Shown: one piece after another, positions 53,538 through 62,157 of the stretch | Position numbering within the stretch: position 1 is the first letter of the stretch | How the letters are laid out: each line of letters starts with the position of its first letter | Origin: Butyrivibrio sp. | GTDB lineage: Bacteria; Bacillota; Clostridia; Lachnospirales; Lachnospiraceae | Direction of reading: 5' to 3' | Length of the DNA stretch: 64,000 bases | Assembly: GCA_022486625.1 (NCBI GenBank) | Contig: JAKVKH010000003.1 | Coordinates: 1-64,000, forward strand | The notes under the pieces: model-generated | What the model saw: the letters and a program-made list of their open reading frames with translations, nothing else | Databases searched by the model: none | What the model was told of the DNA's origin: nothing | Program-made: the position numbers and the translations under genes

Positions 53538-54515
53538 ATGGCAAGTATCAGAGATGTTGCGGACCGTGCAGGAGTATCCATTGCAACGGTCTCAAGGGTT
53601 ATGAACCGGAGAGGGGCTCTCAGCGAGAAGACCATTCAAAAGGTGCAGAATGCCATGAAAGAGCTGAATTATCAGCCGAATGATCTGGCAAGGGCCTTAA
53701 GCGGCAAGAAAGAATCAAAGATTATTGCACTTCTGTCCCTGCCGCTTCAGCATCCTTTTTATTCAGAACTGATTACGAGCATTGAGGAATGTCTGTTTCG
53801 GGAGGGGTACAAGCTGCTGATCATCACTTCCTTTGAGGATATCATGAAGGAAGAAAACTGTGTGAATCTCGTGCAGAGTCATATGATTGACGGCCTGATT
53901 ATCGGAGGACATCCGGCCAGTGAGCGGATCCTGGAAGGCTCGCCGATTCCGATTGTTACTGTGGAAGCAAGCCTTCCGGAGATTCCCTGCGTTATCAGCG
54001 ATAACAATCAGGGCGGAATCATGGCTGCAAAATATCTGATTGCAAAGGGGTGCAGACATCTGGTACATATCGGAGGCGATATGCATCATGAGAGCGAGTC
54101 GGACAGACGGACCAGAGCCTTTGAAGAGGTGTGTGCTGCGGAGCATATCCCATGTACTGTATATGAGTCAACGGCAGGCATGCTCAGAAACATGGACTAT
54201 TCAGCAGTGGTCAGCCGTATGCTGTTCGAGCATCCGGAGGCAGACGGTGTATTTGCCAGTTCGGATGTCATTGCAGCAGAGGTGATCCGGGTAACAGGTT
54301 CCATGGGGATTCGTGTACCGGATCAGCTGAAGGTAATCGGGTTTGACAATGTTCGAATGGCAAGGCTGATGAATCCTCCGCTGACAACGATCGGACAGGA
54401 TTTCGGAGAGCTTGCGCAGCAGACGGTACAGAAGATTCTGAAACAGATTCACGGCGAAACGGTGGAGATGCGAACCGTCATACCGGTAACACTGGTGGAA
54501 CGGCAGTCTGTATGA
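53538..54515 (+). CDS. LacI family transcriptional regulator
   Basis: The 325-residue protein has the LacI helix-turn-helix (residues 3-25, IRDVADRAGVSIATVSRVMN), the hinge helix (about 50-58) and a periplasmic-binding-like sensor domain with DGVFASSDVIAAEVI and VIGFDN. CAAGGAG precedes the ATG. It is followed by sucrose phosphorylase and probably responds to sucrose or a product of it. Confidence 0.92.
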   Translation: MASIRDVADRAGVSIATVSRVMNRRGALSEKTIQKVQNAMKELNYQPNDLARALSGKKESKIIALLSLPLQHPFYSELITSIEECLFREGYKLLIITSFEDIMKEENCVNLVQSHMIDGLIIGGHPASERILEGSPIPIVTVEASLPEIPCVISDNNQGGIMAAKYLIAKGCRHLVHIGGDMHHESESDRRTRAFEEVCAAEHIPCTVYESTAGMLRNMDYSAVVSRMLFEHPEADGVFASSDVIAAEVIRVTGSMGIRVPDQLKVIGFDNVRMARLMNPPLTTIGQDFGELAQQTVQKILKQIHGETVEMRTVIPVTLVERQSV

Positions 54516-54617
54516 ATACAAGCGACCGGCAGGAAAACCTGAGGCTGTGTCTGTTTATTTATATGCAGAGAAGATTAGAATACAGGAATAAAGAATGGAA
54601 ACGGAGATTTTTATATA

Positions 54618-56066
54618 ATGAAAAAACTGGAAAATAAAATCATGTTGATTACTTATGCAGATTCCATGGGACATAATCTGCAGGATTTAAACCATATTCT
54701 GAACAGATATTTCAAAGGTGCGGTCGGAGGCCTTCATGTACTTCCCTTTTTTCCATCTTCTGCGGACAGAGGCTTTGCACCGATGACCTACAGAGAGGTA
54801 GAGAAGAGTTTCGGCAGCTGGGAGGACATCGAGGCACTTTCTGATCAGTATTACATGATGTGCGATTATATGATCAATCACATCTCCGCGCACAGTGCCT
54901 ATTATCAGGATTTCCTGGCCAGAAAGGATGCTTCGGAATATAAGGACCTTTTTATCCGTTATAAAGACTTCTGGGAAGGCGGGGAGCCGACACAGGAGCA
55001 GGTGGATGCGATTTACAAACGGAAGCCGCGTGCGCCGTATGTAATGGCGGGGTTTGCAGACGGTACAAGTGAAAAGGTGTGGTGCACCTTTGATGAAGAG
55101 CAGATTGATATTAACTGTAAATCAGAAACTGCAAAGAAGTTTATCCGGGACAATCTGGAGTGTCTGTGCAGTCACGGAATGTCCATGATCCGTCTGGACG
55201 CATTTGCCTACGCAACCAAGAAAGCAGGTACGAGCTGCTTTTTCATCGAACCGGATGTATGGGAATTCCTGCATGACTGCGAGAAGATCACGGATCCGCA
55301 TGGCGTGACGATTCTGCCGGAGATTCATGAGCATTATACGATGCAGCAGAGAATTGCGGACAAGGGATATTATGTATATGATTTTGCACTGCCGATGCTG
55401 CTGATCCATGCGATTTATTCCGGAAAGACGGGATACCTGCGTCACTGGCTTGAAATCTGCCCGCGCAGGCAGTTCACAACGCTGGATACACATGACGGAA
55501 TCGGCGTGGTCGATGTGAAGGATCTTCTGCCGGATGATGAAATCGAGAAGACCAGGGAAGAAATCTTCCGTTTCGGTGCGAATGTCAAAAAGGTATATAA
55601 TACGGCAGCATACAACAATCTGGATATTTATCAGATCAACTGCACATATTATTCTGCGCTTGGTGATGATGATGCTTCCTATCTGCTTTCACGTGCCGTG
55701 CAGTTTTTTGCTCCCGGGATCCCGCAGGTATATTATGTCGGACTTCTGGCAGGAAAAAATGATTTAAAACTCCTGGAGGAAACGAAGGTCGGAAGGAATA
55801 TCAACCGTCACTACTATGAAGAAGCGGAAATTGCAGAGGAGGTAAAGCGCCCCGTTGTGGTGAAGCTTCTGAAGCTGATGGAGTTCCGTAATTCCAATCC
55901 GGCATTTAACGGTAGCTTTGAATTAAAGAAATGTGCGGACAATGAGCTTGTCATCCGCAGGGAATATGAGGGAAATTATGCCGAGCTGCATGCTGATTTT
56001 GCGGGCAGATCCTTTACCATTACGTATGCCGGCGCGGGAGAACGGCAGCATACGCTGGAGCTGTGA
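54618..56066 (+). CDS. gtfA: Sucrose phosphorylase (GH13_18)
   Basis: The 482-residue protein matches GH13 subfamily 18: the N-terminal DSMGHNLQDLNHIL and HVLPFFPSSADRGFAPMTY, nucleophile Asp in MIRLDAFAYA (about residue 195), acid/base Glu in LPEIHEHY (about 237), and TLDTHDGIGVVD. It converts sucrose and phosphate to glucose-1-phosphate and fructose in the cytoplasm. Members with specificity for sucrose-6'-phosphate or glucosylglycerate exist. The LacI gene precedes it by 102 bp. Confidence 0.88.
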   Translation: MKKLENKIMLITYADSMGHNLQDLNHILNRYFKGAVGGLHVLPFFPSSADRGFAPMTYREVEKSFGSWEDIEALSDQYYMMCDYMINHISAHSAYYQDFLARKDASEYKDLFIRYKDFWEGGEPTQEQVDAIYKRKPRAPYVMAGFADGTSEKVWCTFDEEQIDINCKSETAKKFIRDNLECLCSHGMSMIRLDAFAYATKKAGTSCFFIEPDVWEFLHDCEKITDPHGVTILPEIHEHYTMQQRIADKGYYVYDFALPMLLIHAIYSGKTGYLRHWLEICPRRQFTTLDTHDGIGVVDVKDLLPDDEIEKTREEIFRFGANVKKVYNTAAYNNLDIYQINCTYYSALGDDDASYLLSRAVQFFAPGIPQVYYVGLLAGKNDLKLLEETKVGRNINRHYYEEAEIAEEVKRPVVVKLLKLMEFRNSNPAFNGSFELKKCADNELVIRREYEGNYAELHADFAGRSFTITYAGAGERQHTLEL

Positions 56067-56191
56067 AGCAGGAGGAAAAGGCAGGCTGAAGATATTTTGC
56101 CGGAACATTGAAGACGAAAGTACCATATGCTATATTTAAAGTAAGCGATGAAAGAAATATAAAGTCGAGGACAGAAAGGCAGGATGGGAAA

Positions 56192-56812
56192 ATGGATACA
56201 AAGGCAATGTTTAAATTCAGTTATGGTCTGTTTGTACTGACAGCGAAGGAAAACGGGTTTGACAATGGCTGTATCATCAATACGGCGATTCAGGTCACAT
56301 CTTCTCCGAACCGCATTTCCATTGCAGTGAACAAGGCAAATAAAACACATGATATGATTCATGCGACAGGAGAATTCAATGTCTGCATGCTGTCAGAGAA
56401 TGCTCCGTTTTCTGTTTTTCAGAATTTCGGCTTCCAGAGCGGAAATACTACGGATAAGTTTGCTGCTTTCAATCAGAAAAAGAGAAGTGCAAACGGTATT
56501 TATTACATTACCGATTATGCCAATGCCTATGTCAGTGCAAAGGTGGTTCAGGAGGTTGATCTTGGCACACATACGATGTTTATTGCCGATGTGACGGATG
56601 CGGAGGTGCTTTCGGATGTAGCGTCTGTCACTTACAATTATTATCAGGCCAATATCAAGCCGAAACCGCAGGTTACGCCTGCCCAGGCAGGGAAGACGAA
56701 GTGGGTCTGCAAGATATGTGGCTATGTTTACGAAGGAGAAGAACTTCCGGCAGATTTTATCTGTCCGATCTGTAAACATGGTGCGCAGGACTTTGAAAAG
56801 GTAGCCGGTTAA
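56192..56812 (+). CDS. Flavin reductase-rubredoxin fusion (high molecular weight rubredoxin)
   Basis: The 206-residue protein has an N-terminal FMN-binding flavin reductase domain (about 1-150) and a C-terminal rubredoxin with two CxxC motifs (CKICGYVYEGEELP and CPICKHG). Such fusions pass electrons to flavodiiron proteins or other oxygen-detoxifying enzymes in anaerobes. The start ATG 56192 follows AGGATGGG; an in-frame ATG at 56108 would add residues lacking homology. Confidence 0.9.
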   Translation: MDTKAMFKFSYGLFVLTAKENGFDNGCIINTAIQVTSSPNRISIAVNKANKTHDMIHATGEFNVCMLSENAPFSVFQNFGFQSGNTTDKFAAFNQKKRSANGIYYITDYANAYVSAKVVQEVDLGTHTMFIADVTDAEVLSDVASVTYNYYQANIKPKPQVTPAQAGKTKWVCKICGYVYEGEELPADFICPICKHGAQDFEKVAG

Positions 56813-56849
56813 TGAAACGGGTATTTTGAAATATATGTACGGAAAGAAG

Positions 56850-56889
56850 CGGTTTCCAGATGACGGCAGTTATCCGGAAACCGTTTTTT
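56850..56889 (+). terminator. Intrinsic terminator after the rubredoxin fusion
   Basis: CGGTTTCC (56850-56857) pairs with GGAAACCG (56876-56883), with additional pairing inside, followed by six T (56884-56889). Confidence 0.85.
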
Positions 56890-56967
56890 CAGGTATAAAA
56901 AAGGCGGATTGCATAATAAAAAAAAATATTTTTATTGATATTTTTTTATCAATTCAAACGGGATACA

Positions 56968-56976
56968 TGATATAAT
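56968..56976 (+). promoter_or_regulatory. Extended -10 promoter of the 57005 gene
   Basis: TGATATAAT at 56968-56976 is an extended -10 element, preceded by very AT-rich DNA. It lies 28 bp before the ATG at 57005, which also has GGAGG. Confidence 0.6.
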
Positions 56977-57004
56977 ACTTAGGTTGTAAAATTGGAGGTT
57001 TAAA

Positions 57005-57211
57005 ATGCTGTCGATCTATTTATGTAAAAGGGATGAAACGATCGCGGATGCACTTAAGAAAATCAACGAGACGGATCCGGACGGTAAGGTCTATGCGGTA
57101 GATGAAGATACTGACAGGTGTTATGTAGGAGATGAGCGCTTTGTACATGCTCCGAAGCTGATTAACTGTCAGAATCATTACTGGGCGGTCCGGGAAGTGA
57201 CATCACAGTAA
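57005..57211 (+). CDS. Small conserved-looking protein, unknown function
   Basis: The 68-residue protein is acidic, without membrane or Cys motifs, and starts with TTGGAGG 9-10 bp upstream of the ATG. It has its own extended -10 promoter and lies 21 bp before the MATE gene, so it is likely co-transcribed. No family recognised. Confidence 0.55.
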   Translation: MLSIYLCKRDETIADALKKINETDPDGKVYAVDEDTDRCYVGDERFVHAPKLINCQNHYWAVREVTSQ

Positions 57212-57232
57212 TGATCTGAACGGAGGAACTGA

Positions 57233-58591
57233 TTGGAACTGGAAAGAGAAGAAAATAAAATGGGGGTTATGCCTGTCAGAAGGCTGATTATCTCCATGTC
57301 GCTGCCGATGATGATTTCAATGCTGGTACAGGCGCTTTATAATGTGGTTGACAGCATTTTTGTGGCACAGATTGAAGAGGACGCGTTGACTGCAGTTACA
57401 CTGGCATTTCCGATGCAGAATCTGATGATTGCAGTTGCAGCAGGTACCGGTGTCGGTATTAACGCACTGTTATCAAAATCACTCGGTGAAAAGAAATATG
57501 AAAAGGCAGACACAGCTGCGAATTCCGCAATTCTGCTGAGCCTTTTGAATTTTGTTGTATTTATGATCATTGGTCTGTCTCTGTCAGAGGCATTTATCAG
57601 AACACAGACATCGGATCCGAAGATTATTGCCTATGGAACGACTTATCTGAAGATCTGCTGCGGCATGTCTTTCGGTGTGTTCTTTCAGATTACATTTGAA
57701 CGGCTCCTTCAGTCTACGGGCAGAACCTTTTACAGTATGATTTCTCAGCTTACGGGAGCAGTGATTAATATCATCATGGATCCGATCATGATCTTCGGAC
57801 TTCTGGGCTGCCCGAAAATGGGTGTGGCGGGAGCTGCCTATGCAACTGTGCTGGGGCAGGTGATTGCATCCGGACTCGGTTTATATATGAACCTGAAGGT
57901 GAATAAGGATATTACATTGTCCGTAAAAGAGGTGCTGCATCCGCAGAAGGATGTGATCCGCGCAATTTATGCAGTGGGTGTTCCGTCTATTTTGATGATG
58001 TCCATCGGTTCACTGATGACATATCTGATGAATCTGATTCTGATTGTCTTTTCCACAACGGCAACGGCAGTATTCGGCGTTTACTTTAAGCTGCAGAGCT
58101 TTTTCTTCATGCCGGTATTCGGACTTAACAATGGTCTGATTCCTGTCCTTGCCTATAATTACGGAGCCAGGAACAGGGACAGAATCAGGCATGCACTGAA
58201 ATTCTCCATGCAGCTGGCAGTGATCATCATGCTGGCAGGTACGGCTGTATTTGAGATTGTTCCGGGGACACTTCTGGACATGTTCAATGCTTCTGCGGAA
58301 ATGAGAGAGATCGGTATTCCTGCACTTCGGATCATCTGCCTGTCTTTCCCGATGGCAGGCTTCAGTATTGCCATGGGTTCTATTTTTCAGGCATTTTCCG
58401 AGAGCATTTATTCGCTCATTATTTCCATCGGAAGGCAGCTCGTTGTGCTGATTCCGGTTGCGTGGCTTTTGTCACTTACCGGGAATGTGAATCTGGTATG
58501 GTGGGCGTTTCCGATTGCAGAGCTGGTATCGCTGATCCTTTCGGTATTCTTTTTCCGCAGGCTTTATCGGAGAACTGTTTTGTCACTTTGA
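57233..58591 (+). CDS. MATE family efflux transporter
   Basis: The 452-residue protein has 12 predicted helices and the MATE pattern ISMSLPMMISMLVQALYNVVDSIFVAQ at the N-terminus, with internal two-fold repeat. It would export drugs or metabolites with Na+ or H+. The TTG at 57233 is preferred for GGAGG (57222-57226); ATG 57260 is possible. Confidence 0.92.
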   Translation: MELEREENKMGVMPVRRLIISMSLPMMISMLVQALYNVVDSIFVAQIEEDALTAVTLAFPMQNLMIAVAAGTGVGINALLSKSLGEKKYEKADTAANSAILLSLLNFVVFMIIGLSLSEAFIRTQTSDPKIIAYGTTYLKICCGMSFGVFFQITFERLLQSTGRTFYSMISQLTGAVINIIMDPIMIFGLLGCPKMGVAGAAYATVLGQVIASGLGLYMNLKVNKDITLSVKEVLHPQKDVIRAIYAVGVPSILMMSIGSLMTYLMNLILIVFSTTATAVFGVYFKLQSFFFMPVFGLNNGLIPVLAYNYGARNRDRIRHALKFSMQLAVIIMLAGTAVFEIVPGTLLDMFNASAEMREIGIPALRIICLSFPMAGFSIAMGSIFQAFSESIYSLIISIGRQLVVLIPVAWLLSLTGNVNLVWWAFPIAELVSLILSVFFFRRLYRRTVLSL

Positions 58592-58665
58592 TACAAAAAT
58601 AGAGAAATAGTTTGTGCATATTTACTTTTCATAATTTGTTTATACATACTTTATAAAAAAAGATT

Positions 58666-58697
58666 TATAATATAACTATGTGCTGCTGGGGGCAGCA
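58666..58697 (+). promoter_or_regulatory. Candidate ATP synthase promoter -10 and leader hairpin
   Basis: TATAAT lies at 58666-58671 without a convincing -35. Just after it, TGCTGC (58681-58686) pairs with GCAGCA (58692-58697), ahead of the ribosome site GGGAGGAACAGGAG of the a subunit. Confidence 0.4.
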
Positions 58698-58717
58698 ATG
58701 GGAGGAACAGGAGCAGA

Positions 58718-59416
58718 ATGAGTATTGGCGAAAGACTGAATGAACTTCTTACAGAAGACAAGACAATGATTCCGGTGAACATCGGTATCGGACCGGAGGG
58801 TTTTTTCAATATCAACAAGTCCGTTGTGTATTCCTGGGGAATCATGCTCGTATTTTTGATCTTATGCATTTTTCTGACCAGTAATATGAGAATCCACAAT
58901 ATCAGTAAAAAACAGCTGATTGCAGAAACCATTGTGGTAAAGCTGCGCGGGCTTGTGGCAGATCTGCTCGGATCGTTCGGCTCAAGATATACGGAATATA
59001 TTCTTACGGTTCTTCTGTATATCGCACTCAGCAATCTGGTTGGCGTTGTGGGTCTTGTTCCGCCGACAATGGATCTGAATGTAACTGTCGGACTTGCACT
59101 GATGAGTATTGTCCTGATTGAAGCAGCAAGCATCAGTAAGAACGGTGCAGGCGGCTGGCTGAAGTCTTTTACAAAGCCGATCTGGATTGTTACGCCGATG
59201 AACATTCTGGAACTTGCAATCCGTCCGCTTTCACTCTGCATGCGACTGTTTGGTAATGTGCTTGGTGCGACGGTAATCATGGAACTGATCAAGATGGCTG
59301 TTCCGATGTTCATTCCTGCGCTTGCCAGTCTGTATTTTGATTTCTTCGACGGACTGATCCAGGCATATGTGTTTATTTTCCTGACTTCCCTTTATATCAA
59401 GGAAGCAACAGAATAA
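58718..59416 (+). CDS. atpB: ATP synthase F0 subunit a
   Basis: The 232-residue membrane protein has about five helices and the essential Arg in LCMRLFGNVLGATV (about residue 175). It forms the ion half-channels against the c ring. GGAGG-type ribosome site upstream. No atpI gene precedes it. Confidence 0.95.
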   Translation: MSIGERLNELLTEDKTMIPVNIGIGPEGFFNINKSVVYSWGIMLVFLILCIFLTSNMRIHNISKKQLIAETIVVKLRGLVADLLGSFGSRYTEYILTVLLYIALSNLVGVVGLVPPTMDLNVTVGLALMSIVLIEAASISKNGAGGWLKSFTKPIWIVTPMNILELAIRPLSLCMRLFGNVLGATVIMELIKMAVPMFIPALASLYFDFFDGLIQAYVFIFLTSLYIKEATE

Positions 59417-59493
59417 AAGAGGTAACTCGGAAAGATATTTTTTCCTTGTTTATAAATTTGAATTTGAGAGAGATTTGAAAGGAGATATTTATT

Positions 59494-59712
59494 ATGGATT
59501 TTACAGCGATTGGAGCCGGACTTGCCGCACTTACAGGTATTGGCGCAGGAATTGGTATCGGTATTGCAACATCGAGAGCAACAGATGCAGTTGCAAGACA
59601 GCCTGAAGCAAGCAATAAAATCATGATGATGCTGCTTCTGGGATGTGCACTTGCAGAAGCTACTGCAATTTATGGTCTGGTTGTTGCATTAATGCTTATT
59701 TTCGCGAAGTAA
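59494..59712 (+). CDS. atpE: ATP synthase F0 subunit c
   Basis: The 72-residue hairpin of two helices has a Gly-rich first helix (GIGAGIGIGIATS) and the ion-binding Glu in LAEATAIYG. The first helix lacks the Pro/Gln and the second lacks the Ser after Glu that mark Na+-type c subunits, so proton coupling is likelier. Strong AAAGGAG upstream. Confidence 0.95.
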   Translation: MDFTAIGAGLAALTGIGAGIGIGIATSRATDAVARQPEASNKIMMMLLLGCALAEATAIYGLVVALMLIFAK

Positions 59713-59760
59713 TTTCGTAGTACACCATGCCTGCAAAAAGGCAAAAAAGGGGATAGAGCT

Positions 59761-60249
59761 GTGCTGAATGTAAATTTCAACATTGTATACACGATTATTA
59801 ATATATTGATTCTTTTTGTCATTTTCCGTGTCTTTCTGTTTAAGAGGGTAGACAAGGTCTTAAAAGAGCGGAATGATGAGATTGAGAATGCAACTGCTAC
59901 TGCAGAGAAGAAGAGCAGTGACGCGGATGCGGCAAAGGCAAAATATGATGCGGATGTTCAGAAGCTGGAAGAGGAAAAGGAAAATATCATTTCCGAATCC
60001 AGAGAAAAGGGATACCACGAGTATGCGCAGATTGTTGCAAATGCGAAGGTTGAGGCTGGAAGTATTATAGAAGATGCCAAGAAAACTGCTAAGCTTGAAA
60101 GCGAGAGGCAGAGACGCATTTATGAAGCGGAGATTACCGAAATGGTGGTTTCTGCTGCGTCTAAAATTGCTGCTGGTTCACACAGTGAACAGCAAGACAG
60201 TGAACTTTATAACAGGTTCATAGATGAGGCTGGTGATGAAGAAAAATGA
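59761..60249 (+). CDS. atpF: ATP synthase F0 subunit b
   Basis: The 162-residue protein starts with GTG 59761 (AAAGGGG upstream), has one N-terminal membrane helix (about 9-28) and a long charged coiled coil that forms the peripheral stalk. In most operons atpH (delta) follows; here the next gene is the delta-alpha fusion, which overlaps b by 4 bp. Confidence 0.93.
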   Translation: MLNVNFNIVYTIINILILFVIFRVFLFKRVDKVLKERNDEIENATATAEKKSSDADAAKAKYDADVQKLEEEKENIISESREKGYHEYAQIVANAKVEAGSIIEDAKKTAKLESERQRRIYEAEITEMVVSAASKIAAGSHSEQQDSELYNRFIDEAGDEEK

Positions 60250-62105
60250 GCCAGGAAAGCTACTGGAATAACGACTTACATAGCACAAATGATAATTACT
60301 GTAAGGCAGAGCTTCGCTACGCAAATACAAAACCGTCAGATGAGCAGCTTCAGAAAATCAGTGAAGCGCTTTGCAAGAAGATGGAAGTTGAGCGTGTGGA
60401 TATCAGACCCGTTCAGGATGATTCCATTGGCGGCGGATTTATTATCAAATGTGGGAATTTTGAGTATGACTGGAGTGACAAGGGACGTGCGGCTCAGCTG
60501 AGAGATACGCTGAAGGGTGTTCACAGAGAAACGACTACCACTTCCCCCCATATTATTTCCATTCTGAAGAATCATGTGGATGATTTCAAACTGGAACTGC
60601 AGGACCGTGAGGTCGGATACGTGCTCTGGGTTGGTGATGGTATTGCCAATGTCAAGGGCTGTGGTCATGCATTCTACGGGGAAGTCATTGAGTTTGAAGA
60701 CGGAACAAGAGGAATGGTACAGGATATCCGTGAAGATCATATCGGATGTATTCTGTTCGGTGATGATGCAGGAATCAGGCAGTCCAGTAAGGCAATCAGA
60801 ACTTATAAACAGGCAGGTATTCCTGTCGGCAATGGTTTTATCGGACGTGTGGTGAATGCTCTTGGCGAGCCGCTGGATGAAAAGGGTCCGATTGAGGCTG
60901 AAGGATATCGTCCGGTAGAAGAGCCGGCTCCAGGTATTGTAGAGAGGCAGTCTGTCAATCAGCCAATGGAAACAGGTATTCTTTCAATTGATACCATGTT
61001 CCCGATCGGAAGAGGACAGCGTGAGCTGATCATTGGAGACCGTCAGACAGGTAAGACTTCTATTGCGACAGATACAATTCTGAACCAGAAGGGGAAAGAT
61101 GTTATCTGTATCTATGTTGCAATCGGACAGAAGGCATCTACTGTTGCAAGACTGATCACCACGTTGACAAAGGCGGGGGCAATGGATTATACGACGATTC
61201 TGTGCGCAACGGCTGCAGAACCGGCTCCGCTTCAGTATATTGCACCTTATGCGGGTGCTGCACTTGCAGAATACTTTATGTATCAGGGCAAGGATGTACT
61301 GATTGTATATGACGATCTTTCCAAACATGCAGTTGCATACAGATCACTTTCACTTTTGCTGGAACGTTCTCCGGGACGTGAGGCATATCCTGGTGATGTA
61401 TTTTATTTGCATTCCAGATTGCTGGAGAGATCCAGTAAGCTTTCTGCTGATCTTGGAGGAGGTTCCATTACGGCACTTCCGATCATTGAGACGCAGGCAG
61501 GTGATGTATCTGCATATATTCCGACTAATGTCATTTCCATTACAGATGGTCAGATCTTCCTCGAGAGCGATCTGTTCTTCGAAGGTATGAGACCTGCTGT
61601 TAATGTTGGTCTTTCCGTGTCCCGTGTGGGCAGTGCGGCACAGACCAAGGCTATGAAGAAGGCTGCGGGCAGTATCCGTATTGACCTTGCACAGTACCGT
61701 GAAATGGCAGTATTTACCCAGTTCAGTTCTGATCTGGATGATACCACCAAGAAGCAGCTGGCACATGGCAAGGCGCTGATGGAACTTTTAAAGCAGCCGC
61801 TGGGTCATCCGCTGCAGATGCATGAACAGGTAATTACGCTGGTGTGCGCAAATGGCGGCAAAATGGATGAACTTTCGACAGGTGAGATCAAGAAATTTCA
61901 GAGTGGTCTGCTGGAATATTTTGATAATCAGCTTCCGGATGTAGTCAGTGAGCTGGAGAATGGTAAAGATTTAAGTGATGATTTAAGAAAACGTATATTA
62001 AAGGCTGCCGATGCTTATCTGGAAATTTATAATTACCAGAAGGCGCAGACAGAAGCTCCAGCTTCTGCCGATAACGAACAGGTTGCTGCAGAAGAACAGC
62101 AGTAA
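60246..62105 (+). CDS. atpA: ATP synthase subunit alpha with N-terminal delta C-domain fusion
   Basis: The 619-residue protein is about 115 longer than usual alpha. Residues of about 20-92 match the C-terminal domain of the F1 delta subunit: the pattern PSDEQLQKISEALCKKM, then IGGGFIIKCGNFEYDWS and DKGRAAQLRDTLKG parallels E. coli delta (EQQLAKISAAMEKRL, GVIIRAGDMVIDGS, RGRLERLADVL). A short Thr-rich linker (95-100) leads into normal alpha, with Walker A GDRQTGKTS at about 264. The delta N-terminal domain, which normally binds alpha, is absent, as is any separate atpH. Confidence 0.93.
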   Translation: MSQESYWNNDLHSTNDNYCKAELRYANTKPSDEQLQKISEALCKKMEVERVDIRPVQDDSIGGGFIIKCGNFEYDWSDKGRAAQLRDTLKGVHRETTTTSPHIISILKNHVDDFKLELQDREVGYVLWVGDGIANVKGCGHAFYGEVIEFEDGTRGMVQDIREDHIGCILFGDDAGIRQSSKAIRTYKQAGIPVGNGFIGRVVNALGEPLDEKGPIEAEGYRPVEEPAPGIVERQSVNQPMETGILSIDTMFPIGRGQRELIIGDRQTGKTSIATDTILNQKGKDVICIYVAIGQKASTVARLITTLTKAGAMDYTTILCATAAEPAPLQYIAPYAGAALAEYFMYQGKDVLIVYDDLSKHAVAYRSLSLLLERSPGREAYPGDVFYLHSRLLERSSKLSADLGGGSITALPIIETQAGDVSAYIPTNVISITDGQIFLESDLFFEGMRPAVNVGLSVSRVGSAAQTKAMKKAAGSIRIDLAQYREMAVFTQFSSDLDDTTKKQLAHGKALMELLKQPLGHPLQMHEQVITLVCANGGKMDELSTGEIKKFQSGLLEYFDNQLPDVVSELENGKDLSDDLRKRILKAADAYLEIYNYQKAQTEAPASADNEQVAAEEQQ

Positions 62106-62157
62106 TCTGCACGGATGCAAATGCAGCCAGGTACGAGTACGGTGCAGAGGTTAAAAC

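Noticed and set aside
59494-59712. Sodium-type c subunit
   Set aside because: The AEAT motif lacks the Ser after the ion-binding Glu, and the first helix lacks the Pro and Gln ligands of Na+-type subunits.
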